A DNA stretch of 64,000 nt from contig NC_092012.1 of the NCBI RefSeq assembly GCF_042242105.1, forward strand, positions 33,881,978 through 33,945,977. Direction: 5' to 3'. Made by a program: the position numbers and the translations under genes. Positions 34,139 through 46,899 of the stretch are shown here, in pieces. This DNA is from Pempheris klunzingeri. Its lineage: Eukaryota > Chordata > Actinopteri > Acropomatiformes > Pempheridae. The notes under the pieces were generated by a model. The model was given only the letters and a program-made list of their open reading frames with translations, had not been told where the DNA came from and did not search any database. Numbering within the stretch: the first letter of the stretch is position 1; every line of letters starts with the position of its first letter.

Positions 34139-37100
34139 TCAGAACGGGGAGAGGCTCGGCACTTTGATATTGATGTCTCCGATGTTGATGTTGCGGGGAA
34201 TCTCGGGCAGGTTCATGTTTTTCACGGCGGAGACGGCGCGAGCGGGGGCCGCCGACAGACCTCCCTGCACAAGACAAGACGACATGGAAAAGTGGTTTAA
34301 AGCCGCCGTGTGTGGGATTCTTACGTGATTAAGGCATCTTTAAAATTTACGTCTATGAAACTCCTGGTTAGTTTATGAACGTGGGCATTTAGGAACCATA
34401 CCGGTATCTCCTGTGTTCCGCAAGGTAAAATTACTGTTTTTGTCAATGGAGTCTGGTGTCTTTGGAGCGAGCAAAGAGAAAGACAGAATGGCTTCGGTTG
34501 TCTGACGGAGATGTAAAGTGGTTAAAAAATACTCTAAATACAGTGTACACTTTAATGTTTTCAGGTGGACCTTTTTTCAGGAAGCTAAAATCATTTTTTC
34601 TGCTGCCGCCGTGCAGACCAGTACGTCGCTTAGTGTCCTCCAGACCGTGCTGAACGACATCTGTTGTAAGTAATACACTGACTCTTAAAAAGGGAACTGA
34701 ACTATCCCTTTAATCCTCTCATCTTACCGTCAGGAAAAAAAGAATTTTAGCCTATTTTCCAAAACTATGTACTAGTCCTTTAATTCAAGAGGGGGGGGGG
34801 GGGTTAATTTGTTAGGCCCTAACCAAGTGGTTAACTTAAAGGTGCAGTCTGTAGGATTTAGTGGCATCTAGCAGTGAGACTGCTGATTGCAACCATGACT
34901 ATCCCTCGACACACATCCCTCTTTCCAGGTGTGTAGGAGAAGCTACGGTGGCTGACGAGGAGTAACGCTCCCTTGATTTTTCTTTTGCCAAATAATACGT
35001 CCGATTCTCCATTTGTTACGACACAAAATGGTCTTCCTCTTCATTCTTGTTTGTCCATTCTGGGCTACTGTAGAAACACGGCGGACCCTGTGGAAGAGGG
35101 CCTGCTCCCTGTGTCGATATGAGGGGGCTCATTCTCAGTTTCAGGTGATTACACACTACTGAAAAAGATATTGTATTCCAGCTCTGCCAATAGACTGACC
35201 TCTGACTTCTCCATGCGGTTCTGCACTTCGACCTGGGCTACGATCTCATTCATGTTGGTCTCCAGCACCATGCCTCCCATCACCACCTCCTGTAAGATAT
35301 AATGGACCTGCACACAGAAACGACACAGCAGTTAACACACAGCGCCTGGACCTGCTCACACACTGCACACCGTGCATGTCAAATAAGGCAATACGGCGGG
35401 TCTCTTTAGACTGCGGTCAGACAGAGATTCATTAATACTGACTGGATTACTCATCATCACACACTGGCTGCTGCAGATGTGTCTGTTTAATGCAGCGTGA
35501 AGCTGGAACTTTACAATCCCATCTTGTTTAGCAGCTCATCTGTGTTTATTTATACCCAAAGATGCAGAAGAGAGGAGAGAGGAACACGGACTAATGTCGG
35601 AGAGCTCAGTCCTCTCATTCGCCGCTCACTGGGAGACCGTTTCAATTTTGCCTTCACGTTCAGATCTGAGGGTTCCTGTGGGCGGACAATGTTTTATGGG
35701 ACGATGAGACTGTCTGTCCTGTTTTCTCTTTGTGAGAGCTTTTGGTAATGTTTGATATATGCTTTGATTTATACTGTTTCTGTTCCTACGTCAATTCATT
35801 TGATTGTTTTTATTGTTTTTACTTCCTCTGTGCTTGTGTCCTTTGGTTTTAGTCTTTTATTTTATCTGCCTTATCTGGTTTTACTTTGTTTTGCAAAGCA
35901 CTTTGTTTTAACTTTTCCTGCCACCATTCCTCTCTCACTTACTTTACAGCATTTCTTCACACCGTACTATATAAACATATATGCTTTCAAAAATATAAAA
36001 TCTAATTGTTTCTTTTTTATCAATTTACAAAATAGAAACAGAAGAAAAATCGAAATCAAATCAATATTTGCCTTCAAAACAGCATCAGTTATTCCAGGTA
36101 CACTTGCACACACAGTCAGGGATTCTGTAGGATCACAGTCAGGTGTGTGATTAACCAGTTACACCAAACAGGTGCTAATGATCATCACTTTTATATGAAG
36201 GCTGAAACACTGAAACAGGAACAGCTGCAGGAGGATTAAAACTGGGGGAGGAGCAGCCAAACTCTGCCACCAGGGTGAGCTTGGTGGAGACAGGTCATCG
36301 TGTTCAGACTGAGCACAGAAACAGGACACAAGGTGGTTCTACGGCATCAGCAAGGTCTCTGCCAGGCTAACATCTTACAGCAGACATCATCACGTCTGTC
36401 TGGGATTACATGAAGACACAGGAGGATACTCATCCGTACTATTTGTGTTCTTGTGCTGCTGCAATAACTGAGGTCTCCTGTATCCATATGTATGATTTCC
36501 TTGCTAAATAATTGGACTTGTAATAGCTGCATGAAGTGACACGATGAAGAGAAAATAAAACTAGTGAATCTGCCTAAATCTGCAGTTAATTAATCTGCAC
36601 GTGTTCATGACTGACTAGTGAATTTATGTCTGTCAGTGTGTGCAAACGCTTTACAGTAACATTCAGGCCAGGTCGGTGTTCTACCGCTGGGAGAGCCTCC
36701 TGAGAGCAAACGGCTGTCTCCCCAGTAGAAATATTTCCAAGTTTCATCTTGGAACATTCCTCAGGCCAAACCCCACTACACCACATGACATCAATTTCCT
36801 GCTGGGAAAATTCAATCAAGATGGCTGTAGATGTGTCTGATTAGTTCCCAGCAACACTTCTAGCTCAGCCCCAGGGAGAGAAAAGGAGGCCTTGTTGTGG
36901 CCTCAACGACACAGAGCTTCAACTACAGAGTCTAAATACCACTTTTTAAAATCCATCATCTGTGAGACTCTTGAAGACTGATGTTTTTATTCATCAGTCG
37001 TGACACAAAAAAGCCCTTTTGAAACAAAATGCAGCCCTCAGGCACTGACAGCTCTCTCACTCCTGAGGTGAAAATGTCAAGAGGAGGAAGAATTTCAGGG

Positions 37101-40100
37101 CAGCAGAATTACTCATACGTGATTTACTGTAAAACGCTGGATCCACACACGCAGAAGAACTGGACCAAACGGAGGCGACGCAGCTGTTCCTGAAAAGCAG
37201 CGAGCTGTTATGGAAACGAGAAAAGCAGACGACTACACTGCAAATGAGCTAGGGGTCATGTCTGTCTGCAGCTCATTCATAAATACAAAAATCCCCTCAT
37301 CTGAGCCTTTTATTGAATATGAAAAAATAAACATTTAAGACAAACTGCGATGTCAGGCTAGGTACGTGTGCAGTAAACACTGGGGAGCTGTTTCTGTCAC
37401 TTCCTGATGAAAATAACAGACGCAGAGCGCACAGGTTCCAGATGCTGGGAACACACTCATTGTGTGTGTGTTTGGGTGTCAATTATATGAGCGTATGAGG
37501 AGGACTGCTACTTTAAAAGGGCAACGACAAACAGTTTTAGCAATAAGAGATTTCAGACTTAAAACAGAGGGTTGGATTAACTTTCAGAGCAAGTCCCTTC
37601 TCATAAAAATCAGACTGAATTGAATTAAAATTCCTTTCCTCTCTTTTTTATGAATTTATCTTCTTTCTTTTCCTTGTTCTCTGAAAGCTGGTAGCCTGAT
37701 AGTGTCTTATATATCTTGTAGTGTGTGTTATTAATGTTGTTTCATCGCTGTGATTCTTGATTTAGGTGCTGTCACGACTCTTTTTCTTTTTTACCTTGTT
37801 GTAGTTTGTTGTTGATATCTTTGTCACTTACATTCACTAAAAAAAAGAACAACATGTGTGGAGGAGAGTGAAACAATGTGCTGTTGATGGATTCTGGCCA
37901 AACCAAATTATTTGGGTAACATTCTTCCAAAGAAACAGTGGCAAGAAAAAATGTTAAAATGTTGAAATTGACCAGCTACTGGCCTCAGACAGCCTCAGTC
38001 ACCTCCAGTGACTCAGTCTTGCTAAGTCAACAGCAACAGCAAATTAACATCACATGTAAGAGCTGCTGAAGAGCTGTAATCCCACGACTGTGTGGGTTCT
38101 TCTGACACTGGAAATGGACAGAAGTCAGCATTTCGTACTGCGCTGTCTGCTGATCTTAGGCCAAAGCTACAGGACAGGGCAGACACCCCTCCCTCCCCCA
38201 CTCCTCACTCACCTTATCCATGTGGAATATGAGGTCCAGTTCACAGACGTTTTCAAAGCATTTATCCAGCGTTTCCACAAACACCTGGAATGAAGAGGAT
38301 TTAGACAGTTAAACATGTTATTTCTCAAAGAAACAAGAAGAAGAACCTTCAAATGTTGTCTGAGATGATTCTATCTGAAGCCATAACAAAGCTGGACCTC
38401 CTCCCTTGTGTTGACTGATACAGTTCTTATGCATGTGCAGAAGATGCTGTTCCGTGCACCATAGTTCTCCTTTATTAATGATGAGGGATTGTGTTGACAA
38501 CGATCAGAAGTCAGTGATCAGTGGGAGGACTGATCTGGGGTCAGAGAGGGATGTTGAGCCTATAGCCAGAGTTTTAACCTGGTCAGATCACTTTGGTAAC
38601 TTTTATGTGTGCCGTGCCAGGTCTGTTTTACAGCGCTGGGACAGCAGCTCACTAGTTATTAAAACACTGATCAGTCTATTGGTATTTATCACAGATAATA
38701 TTCAATCAGTAACATTTATTTCCCAAAATGATTTCTATGTAACCGTCATTCTGGGACAGAGTCAGACCTGAAAGCACTTCCTGACTAGAATGTATACATC
38801 TGCTGTATCACAGTTAACGTTTCAGAGCTCTGGATGTGGTAAAATAAACATATGAACTTTTCCTGCCACCATTCCTCTCTCGTGTGCTTCGCAGCTCTCC
38901 ATTATGGCACTCGTTGGTCTTGACTGACATCAGCAGCACACAATCGGCCCATTTTGTGCAGACAAAGAGTCAAATGATGCGTCAAACACTCACTTCTATA
39001 GAAACAATCACAGAGCCTGAAGGAATCAGCTGATGAGTAAGACAGCTCATCGTCATGATGTCCGTTACCTCTCATTGCTAGTTTAGGGTTTGAGCGAGCT
39101 CAGAAAGTCTGTCAATGACTAACTTGGTTTTTATTACATCCTCCGGTGGACTTCCAGTCATTAGAGTGAGCGAGGCTGCTTAACTTTATAGGAGCGCTAA
39201 ATGTTTGATGTGTGGATGAGTTACATCTCTTACATACAGTCACAGTTTCCCCACAGGACCAACAGCGATATGAGTCCAGATTTGAGCAGCGTATCAGCGC
39301 TCGACATGATGACCCAGCTTGACTGTACAGCCTGTGCAGCCTGTGTCTGTGACGTCAGTGTTTCCTTTATTAACACATGACTGTCTTATGCAAAAAGATT
39401 TCCACTGAAATCAACAGAGGACTAAGTTTCATTTCATCACCAGCATTAAAAGCAACCAGTGAGGAGGCAAAGGGTTATAAATGATTCATGTTTCCCAAAC
39501 TGAATCAAATGCAGCTCAGTGAAACGGAAAGTAGCTCAAGGGATCAGCAGACTGTTTAAAGCTTGAACCATTGTGTGAGCAAACAGAGGACGATGCGGGA
39601 AAAGGGAGATGTGATTTTACTTCAGAAACCGCACATTAAATATGTCTACATAGCAATTAAATTAAGCAGAAGCTAACCTGGATCAGGTCCAGAATGCCGA
39701 GCTCACTCTCTGACGAGTCCACACAGAAGACAAAGTAGAGGGTCGCGTAGTGCCGATAAATCAGCTTGTAGTCGGAGCCTCCGATAAGACTGCAAGGGCA
39801 TGAAAATGTTATTTCACAAGACAATTCAGGTGTTGATTTGCACTGAGTGTAACTGCGACTGAAGGAATTAAACTTGGTCAAACAAAGAGATGCGTGGTCA
39901 GTTTGGGTTTGGGTATGTAAATGAGTTGCTGGGAGAAATAAAGAAAGTGGCTGGGACCAGGTCTTCTTTGGGGCTTTGCCTCCATCTAATGGTTAAATTC
40001 ATGCTACTGCATCTGCACTCAGCTGCTGATCAGCTGCTCTTCTCTGCTGAGCAGTGACGCAACTGAGAAACTCCACAAAAGTGGCCCAGGGTTTCCAGTA

Positions 40101-41385
40101 GCTAGTCTTTAAAGATCTGTAACACTGATCTATAAAAAACACAAACTTAAAAGTCTCCAGATGAATGTACTCTCATGTTTAACTGTCACTCTGAGCCAGT
40201 CTTATCCTTAAAAAAACACAACTTTAGCTAATCAAGTTCAGTTGTAGCATCTTTCCTGATAGTAGTGCATCGTTCACCACAACACACCTGGAAGTCTTAT
40301 TAGACATCATATAAACACATGCTTCGTTAGTCACTTGGCAAAGTGTGAAACAAAGCAAACAGCAACACTTGCCTCCCACCCTCCAAGAAGTTGCAGACGT
40401 TGTCGTCTCTCTTAGACACCAAATGAAAAGTCTCCCGAATGATCTGCTGCTGCATGTCCTCTGCCTGCAAGAAAACATTTAACACATCACACACGTGACA
40501 CAACAGTCTCCTAAGTGCCGGCCAAATGTAGTCTGTGTCCTGGGTAAAGTTTTTTTTTTTACACTGTTCATTTGATTTTAGTGTTTTCTGCAGTCAGAAC
40601 CCCTCACTCCCACATAACAGGTAAAATATATTATTCAGGAGCCCTGATAACCACCACACCTGGTTACTGGTGGATCAGGTTGGAGTTTTGTGTTTTATAA
40701 ATACATTTCAGACTGTTCCTTTAATTTAGAGCATTAAAATAAATTAAAATTAAAAAAAAATCCAACTGCACTGTTGAGCCAGCTTTGTGCCCATCATGTT
40801 ACACTTTAATTGAAAGATTTACCTGAACAACAATCACAAATCTGATGTACCACTACCCAACTAAGTTATCATCATTACCACCTTCACCTGTGATTATAAG
40901 CTAAACTGGACAATAATAGCAAAGTCATTTACATTAGCTACAATATATTTGCAGCAAGCATACAAGTTAAATGAGTTTTATCTTTACGAAATCATATTAG
41001 ATCGGTTTAATGCTGCTTCAGCAGGTGTGAAGTGTAACACTGCTGTAAACAGAGATGTTTCAGGAGGACTATGACCCTGAAGAGAAGCTAGATTAGCTCT
41101 TTTAACTGTGTGGTTTGCTCCCGTACACCGCTGTGAGCTAGCACCAGCTACCAGAGCTAACTTAATGTCAGGCCGCACACACCAGTAAACATCTCGGTGA
41201 CAAAGATTATTATGCACAAACTGGCAGAAGCTTAATCCAACTCTTTAGTTTAGCCAAACGAGAGACAGCGATAGCAAAATGCTAATGTTTTGAACAGCCA
41301 CTCCATAAATACTCACAAAATACTGATAGAATCTGATCAGCCGCGGTTTCCCGTGGTTGTTAAATATCAAGATAGCTTTAATCAT
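34139..41385 (-). CDS. ap3s2: AP-3 complex sigma-2 subunit (6 exons, complete)
   Basis: Exons on the minus strand: 41317-41385, 40373-40464, 39678-39789, 38213-38284, 35200-35307, 34139-34264. They sum to 579 nt, or 192 aa, one residue shorter than human AP3S2. The product starts MIKAILIFNNHGKPRL and contains the sigma-adaptin longin-fold core: the EGGSLIGG turn, YKLIYRHYATLYFVF, DSSESELGILDLIQ, ENVCELDLIFHMDK and GGMVLETNMNEIVAQ. The C-terminal tail NLPEIPRNINIGDINI is typical of AP3S. AP-3 sorts cargo from endosomes to lysosomes and lysosome-related organelles. The intron after exon 2 has a GC donor, required by frame. Intron 5 is almost entirely two MITEs, one touching the exon 5 donor. 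The last residues, SLSPF, replace the human NLSQFV. Identity is certain. Confidence 0.96.
34425..34717. mobile_element. MITE fragment in ap3s2 intron 5, same family as the 52.2-52.9 kb foldback
   Basis: It contains AAAATTACTGTTTTTGTCAA, GGAGTCTGGTG, GATGTAAAGTGGT and TGGACCTTTTTTCAGGAAGC in the same order as the right arm of the element at 52223-52915 (TTTGTCAGTGGAGTCTGGTG, AATGTAAAGTGGT, GGGCCTTTTTTAGCAGGC). It ends in AACTGAACTATCCCTTTA. It has no coding capacity. Confidence 0.65.
34788..34803. repeat. Poly(G) run
   Basis: An uninterrupted G-run of about 14 lies between the two MITEs of ap3s2 intron 5. Such homopolymers are prone to length error in sequencing and slippage in vivo. Confidence 0.8.
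34838..35193. mobile_element. Second MITE in ap3s2 intron 5, ending at the exon 5 donor
   Basis: It starts TTAAAGGTGCAGTCTGTAGG and ATTTAGTGGCATCTAGCAG follows. The interior has GTGTAGGAGAAGCTACGGTGG and TCCATTCTGGGCTACTGTAG, and the right side ends CTCTGCCAATAG. From memory these phrases belong to an abundant teleost non-autonomous DNA element whose right end normally continues to an inverted copy of the start. That last stretch is missing, and ap3s2 exon 5 begins 7 bp further on. Confidence 0.65.
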
Positions 41386-41492
41386 GTCTAGTTTTTGGAA
41401 ATGAGAAGTTATAATTAAAATATTTTGACTGTTTAGCTGACGTTAGCTTGAGTGCTTCGCGGCCTCTCAGCTGCTGGATGACTTAGTTTGTT

Positions 41493-41500
41493 ACTTCCGG
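41493..41500 (-). promoter_or_regulatory. ETS-type site in the ap3s2 promoter
   Basis: ACTTCCGG on the plus strand reads CCGGAAGT on the minus strand, a consensus ETS/GABP site, 108 bp upstream of the ap3s2 ATG. No TATA box is seen. This is the usual form of a housekeeping TATA-less promoter. A second, weaker GTTCCGGG lies about 60 bp further out. Confidence 0.55.
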
Positions 41501-43288
41501 TTGTGTCTCCATGTTGAGCAGTCGACCGGTAACAAACAGCTCTAAACTTTAGTTCCGGGCAGGTCATTGAGTGCGTTTACATGCGCACTAGCACCCTGAT
41601 TATGATCTCGGCTTTTGGAGTGCAGCGCTTATGTGTTGGACATGTGAGCATCATGTTCATGCTCTTGCTGGAACATTATCTGTGAGTATTCTCCTAATTA
41701 CAGCTGTTTTCTGTTTTGTGACCTGAAGAGGTAAAAAAAAAAAAAACTCCAGCAACACCTGTAGTGTAATATTTTGTCCTTTTCAGCATTTCCAGGTGCT
41801 GGGCTGTGCTGTAAAAAGAGGGCCTCAGGTTTGGGCTCCATTTTGCTCCCAAATCCACCATCTGAAAATGTGTGATTATCACCAAAACAGAACAGTAGAA
41901 TCTCCAACAGCAGCATCATGGTCATTTTAACTGTTTTATTCAAATTATATATCTAGTGAAAGACACTTGTAATCCAGTGCCAGAATCTTGGTCCTACAAG
42001 AAAGAAGTTAACTCTTAAAATTAATTTGACACATTTCATTTGTCATAATCCAGTCGTGTATTATGAAACTGTAAACTGTTCAAAGGAAACTTGTTTAATT
42101 GTATCAGACGTTTGACACTTTAAGCTATAATACTGTATTTTAGATGGATGAGTATTAGAGCTGGCACTGGACTGATGAAGTTATGACACTTTTAAACATT
42201 TTCACTGTTGAAACCACAGTCTGTGGTTGAGGTGACACCAGAGCTCACTGAGAAAACCCACACACACACAACGAGAAACTGCAGACAGCAGCAAAAGTCG
42301 GGGTGTGTTTGACCCAGACCTTGTTACTGTGAGGCCACAGTGTTAATCACTCTGAACATTTTGGAGCCCTAAGTGACAGCTTACGCTGCCACCACCACCC
42401 CTCTGGCTTCAGCCTCAAGGCACCCAGTCATTTTATAATTAATCACAATATGAAAACATTCACTATTTATTAGAGAAAATGCCCTTGAAAAAAAAAAAAA
42501 AACAGGGAAAAACAGCTCTGCCTGCAGTTTAGTGATGCTCATAATAACTATAAAGTCTTTATCCGTTTCAGCGTGGACGAGGGTTTACACCGTTTCCCAC
42601 GTGTCATGAGGAGCTCTGAGACTTTCCCCCCACATTACATAATGGTGCAGTCTTTGTGACCAAGGCACCAGCAGCTGAGGCGCCACACAGTCACTGGACC
42701 CTTTGTAAATTTGTCGGCTGCTTCGCGCTGCCTTAAAATCTCAAAGAGGTGACGTCGCTCCTGCTGTACCTTTCTTAGTCGGGATCTACGGGAGCTGGAA
42801 AATCTGATCAGCACAAAAAGGTCTTAATAAACCTGAGTCAAACATAAAGACCTCGTATTAGGCAAAAGGAATCACGGCTGTAACCAGACCAACACTCTTG
42901 TGGCAGAATTTCCACAAAAGATCATACTGTCAGGTTTAAATTGACTGTATTCTGTGAAAATTGATTACATTTGATGGTACAGCAATGAATAAAATAGGAA
43001 CATATGAACCCTCCATACTTAATCGGGGTCATTGGGGTTCATGATGGAGCTGGCAGGGAGCCAACATGGACGGGCAAACCGCAATGCTTCATATCTGTTC
43101 TTCCATTCTCCAGTCCACCTCGTCTGTGTGGGATAAAACCCAGTCAGCATGTAACTCCTGGACCCTGGTGTGACCCAAAGTCAAATGTTGTCAAGCAAAT
43201 TAAGGAAATAGGCCTTTTTCAGTGGTCACATTTTAAAATGGCACAACAGGTCTAAATGATCTGATGATGATCTTAGCTGCAGATCTGA

Positions 43289-44020
43289 CAGGGTAACTTC
43301 AGTATTTTTAAACCCGGGCCCCATTTTTAACATACATTAAGTTCGAAATGACTGGTAGGCAGTAAAAGTGTTGGAACTGGTCCAGTAGATCACCTCAGCC
43401 AGCAGCCACCAAACGGGCTGCAACGGCTGCAGCGTGATCCTTTGGGACAACTGATCACAGTAGGTCCACTAAAAGAGCTTGTTTGATCCACTGACAGGCT
43501 CAGAGTGTTATTCTAAGTGTGTGACAGCATCATGGAAAGGATCCCTACAGAGAGAGACCTGGAAGATCCTTTTGGTTTAACCACAAACAGCACACACACC
43601 AGACTACATTCACTAAAACAGGGATTTTAGCTCACAGGACACAGGAGCTGCTGCACCCAGTCACCTGCTTTACCTTTAACATGTTACTTTAGATCCAAAC
43701 GAAGTCTTTAAAACACCAAACCCCACTTCTCATTGCTGTCAGACAACCCTTTCAATGAGGAACTTAAGCCGTTGCCTTTCTCTTCACTCTCTTCAAAGCC
43801 ACCAGACTCCATTGACAAAAACAGTCATTTTACCTGGCAGAGCACAGCTGCCTCAGTCATTAAACCATTACGTTAATTCTGATCCAAGCGAACATTTAAA
43901 ACACCAAAGTCACACAATAACACCAACAAACTGTTTGAAGCAGTGTATACCAGCAACTCCTGTGTCCAGGGAGATAAAATTACTGTTTTTGTCAATGCAG
44001 TCTGGTGGCTTTGAACCGAG
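43289..44020. repeat. Composite interspersed repeat, copy 1
   Basis: The segment 43289-43660 shares a series of phrases with 60088-60400: GGAACTGGTCCAGT/GGAATTGGTCCAGT, AAAGAGCTTGTTT, CCACTGACAGGCTCAG, ATGGAAAGGATCCCTACAGA and ATCCTTTTGGTTTAACCAC. It continues into CACCAGACTCCATTGACAAA and an inverted partner, ATTACTGTTTTTGTCAATGC, at about 43980. That links it to the 52-kb foldback family. Confidence 0.65.
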
Positions 44021-46159
44021 CAATAGTAACAGCTCTTCTACTTTGGTATATGGCAACTTGTTTTTTTTTTTTTTTACCTTTCTTTATCAGGGGAAAGTAC
44101 AGAGAGTCTTATCTTCTGACCAGTGGGCAGCTCCACAGCAGGTGAAGGTTGGTCACCTTGGAGCACTGAATAGTCGATTAATTAATTAATTAGCTGATTG
44201 ACAGAAAACTAATTGGCATTAGTTTGATGATCCACTAATTGTTTAAGTCCTTTGTCAAGCAGAAAAATCCAAAACTTTGTTTGGTCCAGATTCTCAAAAC
44301 TGAACATTTTCTGCTTTTCTTGGTTTGGCATTCTAGTAAAGTTTGGGGTTTTGGCTCTAGGATATTATGATTAACATTTTTTATGAATATTTTATTGACA
44401 AACCGAGCATCGGTAACAAAAGTAACCATTAGATCCAACCCTAGTAATGAGGAACTTTGCCAAATAAGCCTCAGCTGTTGTTCCTAAAAGAGAATTTAAC
44501 CATTAACTGCATGTTGATGATTTATTTTCTTTATGTACATGTGAATAAGAGGAGAAGATGCGAGGTGGTCTGGCTGTGCACATGAGTGTCTCACACACTA
44601 TCACACCTCACCTGGCCTGATGGGGGTTCTCCAGCTTTTCACCTCCACCTCCAAACCAGGCCAGCCGACATTTGTGTGTGATGAGACCGAGCAACATCAA
44701 AATGTCAGGGCACATTTCCTGTTCTGATTTCAAATCCATTAATTCTCTGTTGTACGTTTTTCATCATTAGTGCTTGCGAAGCCACCCGCGCTGTTGTCTG
44801 CATATCATCTATTATTTCCCCTCTAAATTCCCTTCCTCCTGCATGAGCACAGTGGAAAACAAACAGACGCTCATTAGCATGTGTGACCCGTTGGTGGTAA
44901 ACAGGCTTATTTCCACATGAGTGCAGTGTGAGAATGGATTCCACCAGGACGGTCGAGGTAGGTGGGCCCGCCGGCTGCCTTCATGGGGACTTTAATGGGA
45001 ACTTAACAAATGCAAGTGGACAGGCACAACATTCTCTGGCACAGGGAGGTCATGTTGGTACAGTGAGCACTTGTTAGAGGGTGACTCACTGTATCGGGAC
45101 TCCTGGGTGGCCACTGATATTCACTTCATTTTTAATGTGCATTTTCTTTCTCTCAGTGCTAATTGTTGGATTGCGACGGATGCCGAGTGCTGTTTGCCAG
45201 AGCTGAGGTAATGTGTGGCGTTCAAATAATGCCTCTGTGCTCCGATGAAAGCGGCCTGTAATTACAGGGATAATCAAAACTGTCAGGGGCTCCTCTATGG
45301 ACGGTTTTGTTTACTGTCTGCTTCTCTCACAGCATCACACGCTGCTGGGCCTCCTCTTCCTCAGCCCGGGCCTCAGACCTCCAGAGATCATCGCAACTGT
45401 ACCTGTCTGTGTTTCAAACAAAGTAAAAGCCAGTGGGATGAGGTGAGGGGTTTTAAAATCCCCCCACGTTACAGAGGAACCTTGAACTGTTGTATATTCT
45501 CCCCGTATATTCGGCACATGGGGCAACAGTGTGACCTCATTTTCCCCTCTTAGTCTGGGGGCACTTCTGGAGCTCATGCAAGTCGAGCCCCAGCTCCACA
45601 GGTCGGATAAAGCCTTAACATTGTTCCTGTGTCTGCGTTCACTGCACCCGGCCATGATAACAACATGTGCAAAGACAGCCGTGTCTTTAGAAGGCAGGCA
45701 TTAATAGTTGAAGAGTTACCCCACCCCTTCTTTACTGTATCCCACTGTATGTGAGCAGCCTGCGGTTGGTGCTGCTCTCCTCTAGGTGGCAGCATGTCGG
45801 TGTCCTCCACAGACACCCAGTGTTGTTGCACGAGTTGCTACCAGGCTCCTCAAGACATGAATACATGATGAGGTGTGTTTGAGGGGCTGATTCTCCAAAA
45901 TGTTCGATGTTTATTCTGTAAAAATCATCCGTAGGCTCCATATCTGTAAACTGGCTTTTATTCAGTGTGTTTCAGTGATTAAAAACAACTGTGGCCACAT
46001 ATTATTTTATGTCTAGGTGACATATTATGTTATGTCTTAGTGACATAAAGTGACTAGACAGACACTTAATGTTGGCAATGACAAATAAATGCCCGAGCGA
46101 CATTTTGCACATGCATGTGGGTGCGCACATTGATTAAGAGTGTAATTACAGGTGGCGCA

Positions 46160-46202
46160 GACAGACACACAGACAGGCATGCAGACAGGCAGACAGACAG
46201 CC
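46160..46202. repeat. (GACA)n-like repeat
   Basis: This is an imperfect run of GACA/GGCA tetramers (GACAGACACACAGACAGG...) of about 40 bp. It is simple-sequence DNA at the edge of the GC-rich igf1r upstream region. Confidence 0.75.
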
Positions 46203-46899
46203 CTCCGCTGCGTGTTTGTGAGAAGCAAAACAACCCTGATCCCGGAGCGGCGTCCCGGTTTTCCTTCACACCGCGTTGTAAACGGAGTCGCTGCAGAGAG
46301 GAGGAGGAAGCGCGGAGGTCTCACTCTGTCTCAGCCACAGATGCTCTAACAACACGGTCTCTGGGGAGGCTGTGGACCCGCAGAAGTAAATCCTGCTATT
46401 ACATTGTGTTGTAAAAGTGTGCTTTTGTTTGTGGGCCGCTGCTGGATGAGCGGCGGCCCAGCTTGTAGCCGTCTGACCTGCAGAGGGACAGGTGTCAGGC
46501 GTAGTGAGGCGACCCTCCGCGGGGTAAATATAAACATCGTGCACGGTTTGCTCTGCAGACGCTGCTGCAGGCTCGCACAGGTAAAAAAAAAAAAACCGAG
46601 CCTCTCGTGACGAGCACCGGACCAGCCACCTCGTGTAACCGGGCTCCCGTGGTGGTGAAACTGCAGTGGGAGCGACGCCCACCTCCACAGGCTGGAAGGC
46701 GGGGCGGCAGCCGGAGTGAGCGCTCGTCCTCTGCGGAGACGATCTGTGCGCACGGCGCCGTGTTTATAGTGCAGGGGGCAGACTGCAGCCTGTAGGTACC
46801 TGTACATTAATCTGTCTGACGACGCTGTGCATCGGCGCAGGGCTTTAGCTCACCCAAGGACTTGACCTGACCCGGAGCAATTAAAACACCCCGTTTTCC

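Noticed and set aside
46266-46807. Minus-strand ORFs of 140-153 aa in the igf1r upstream region
   Set aside because: They are GC-rich open frames without recognisable domain or splice signals; more likely chance openness near a CpG-rich promoter.
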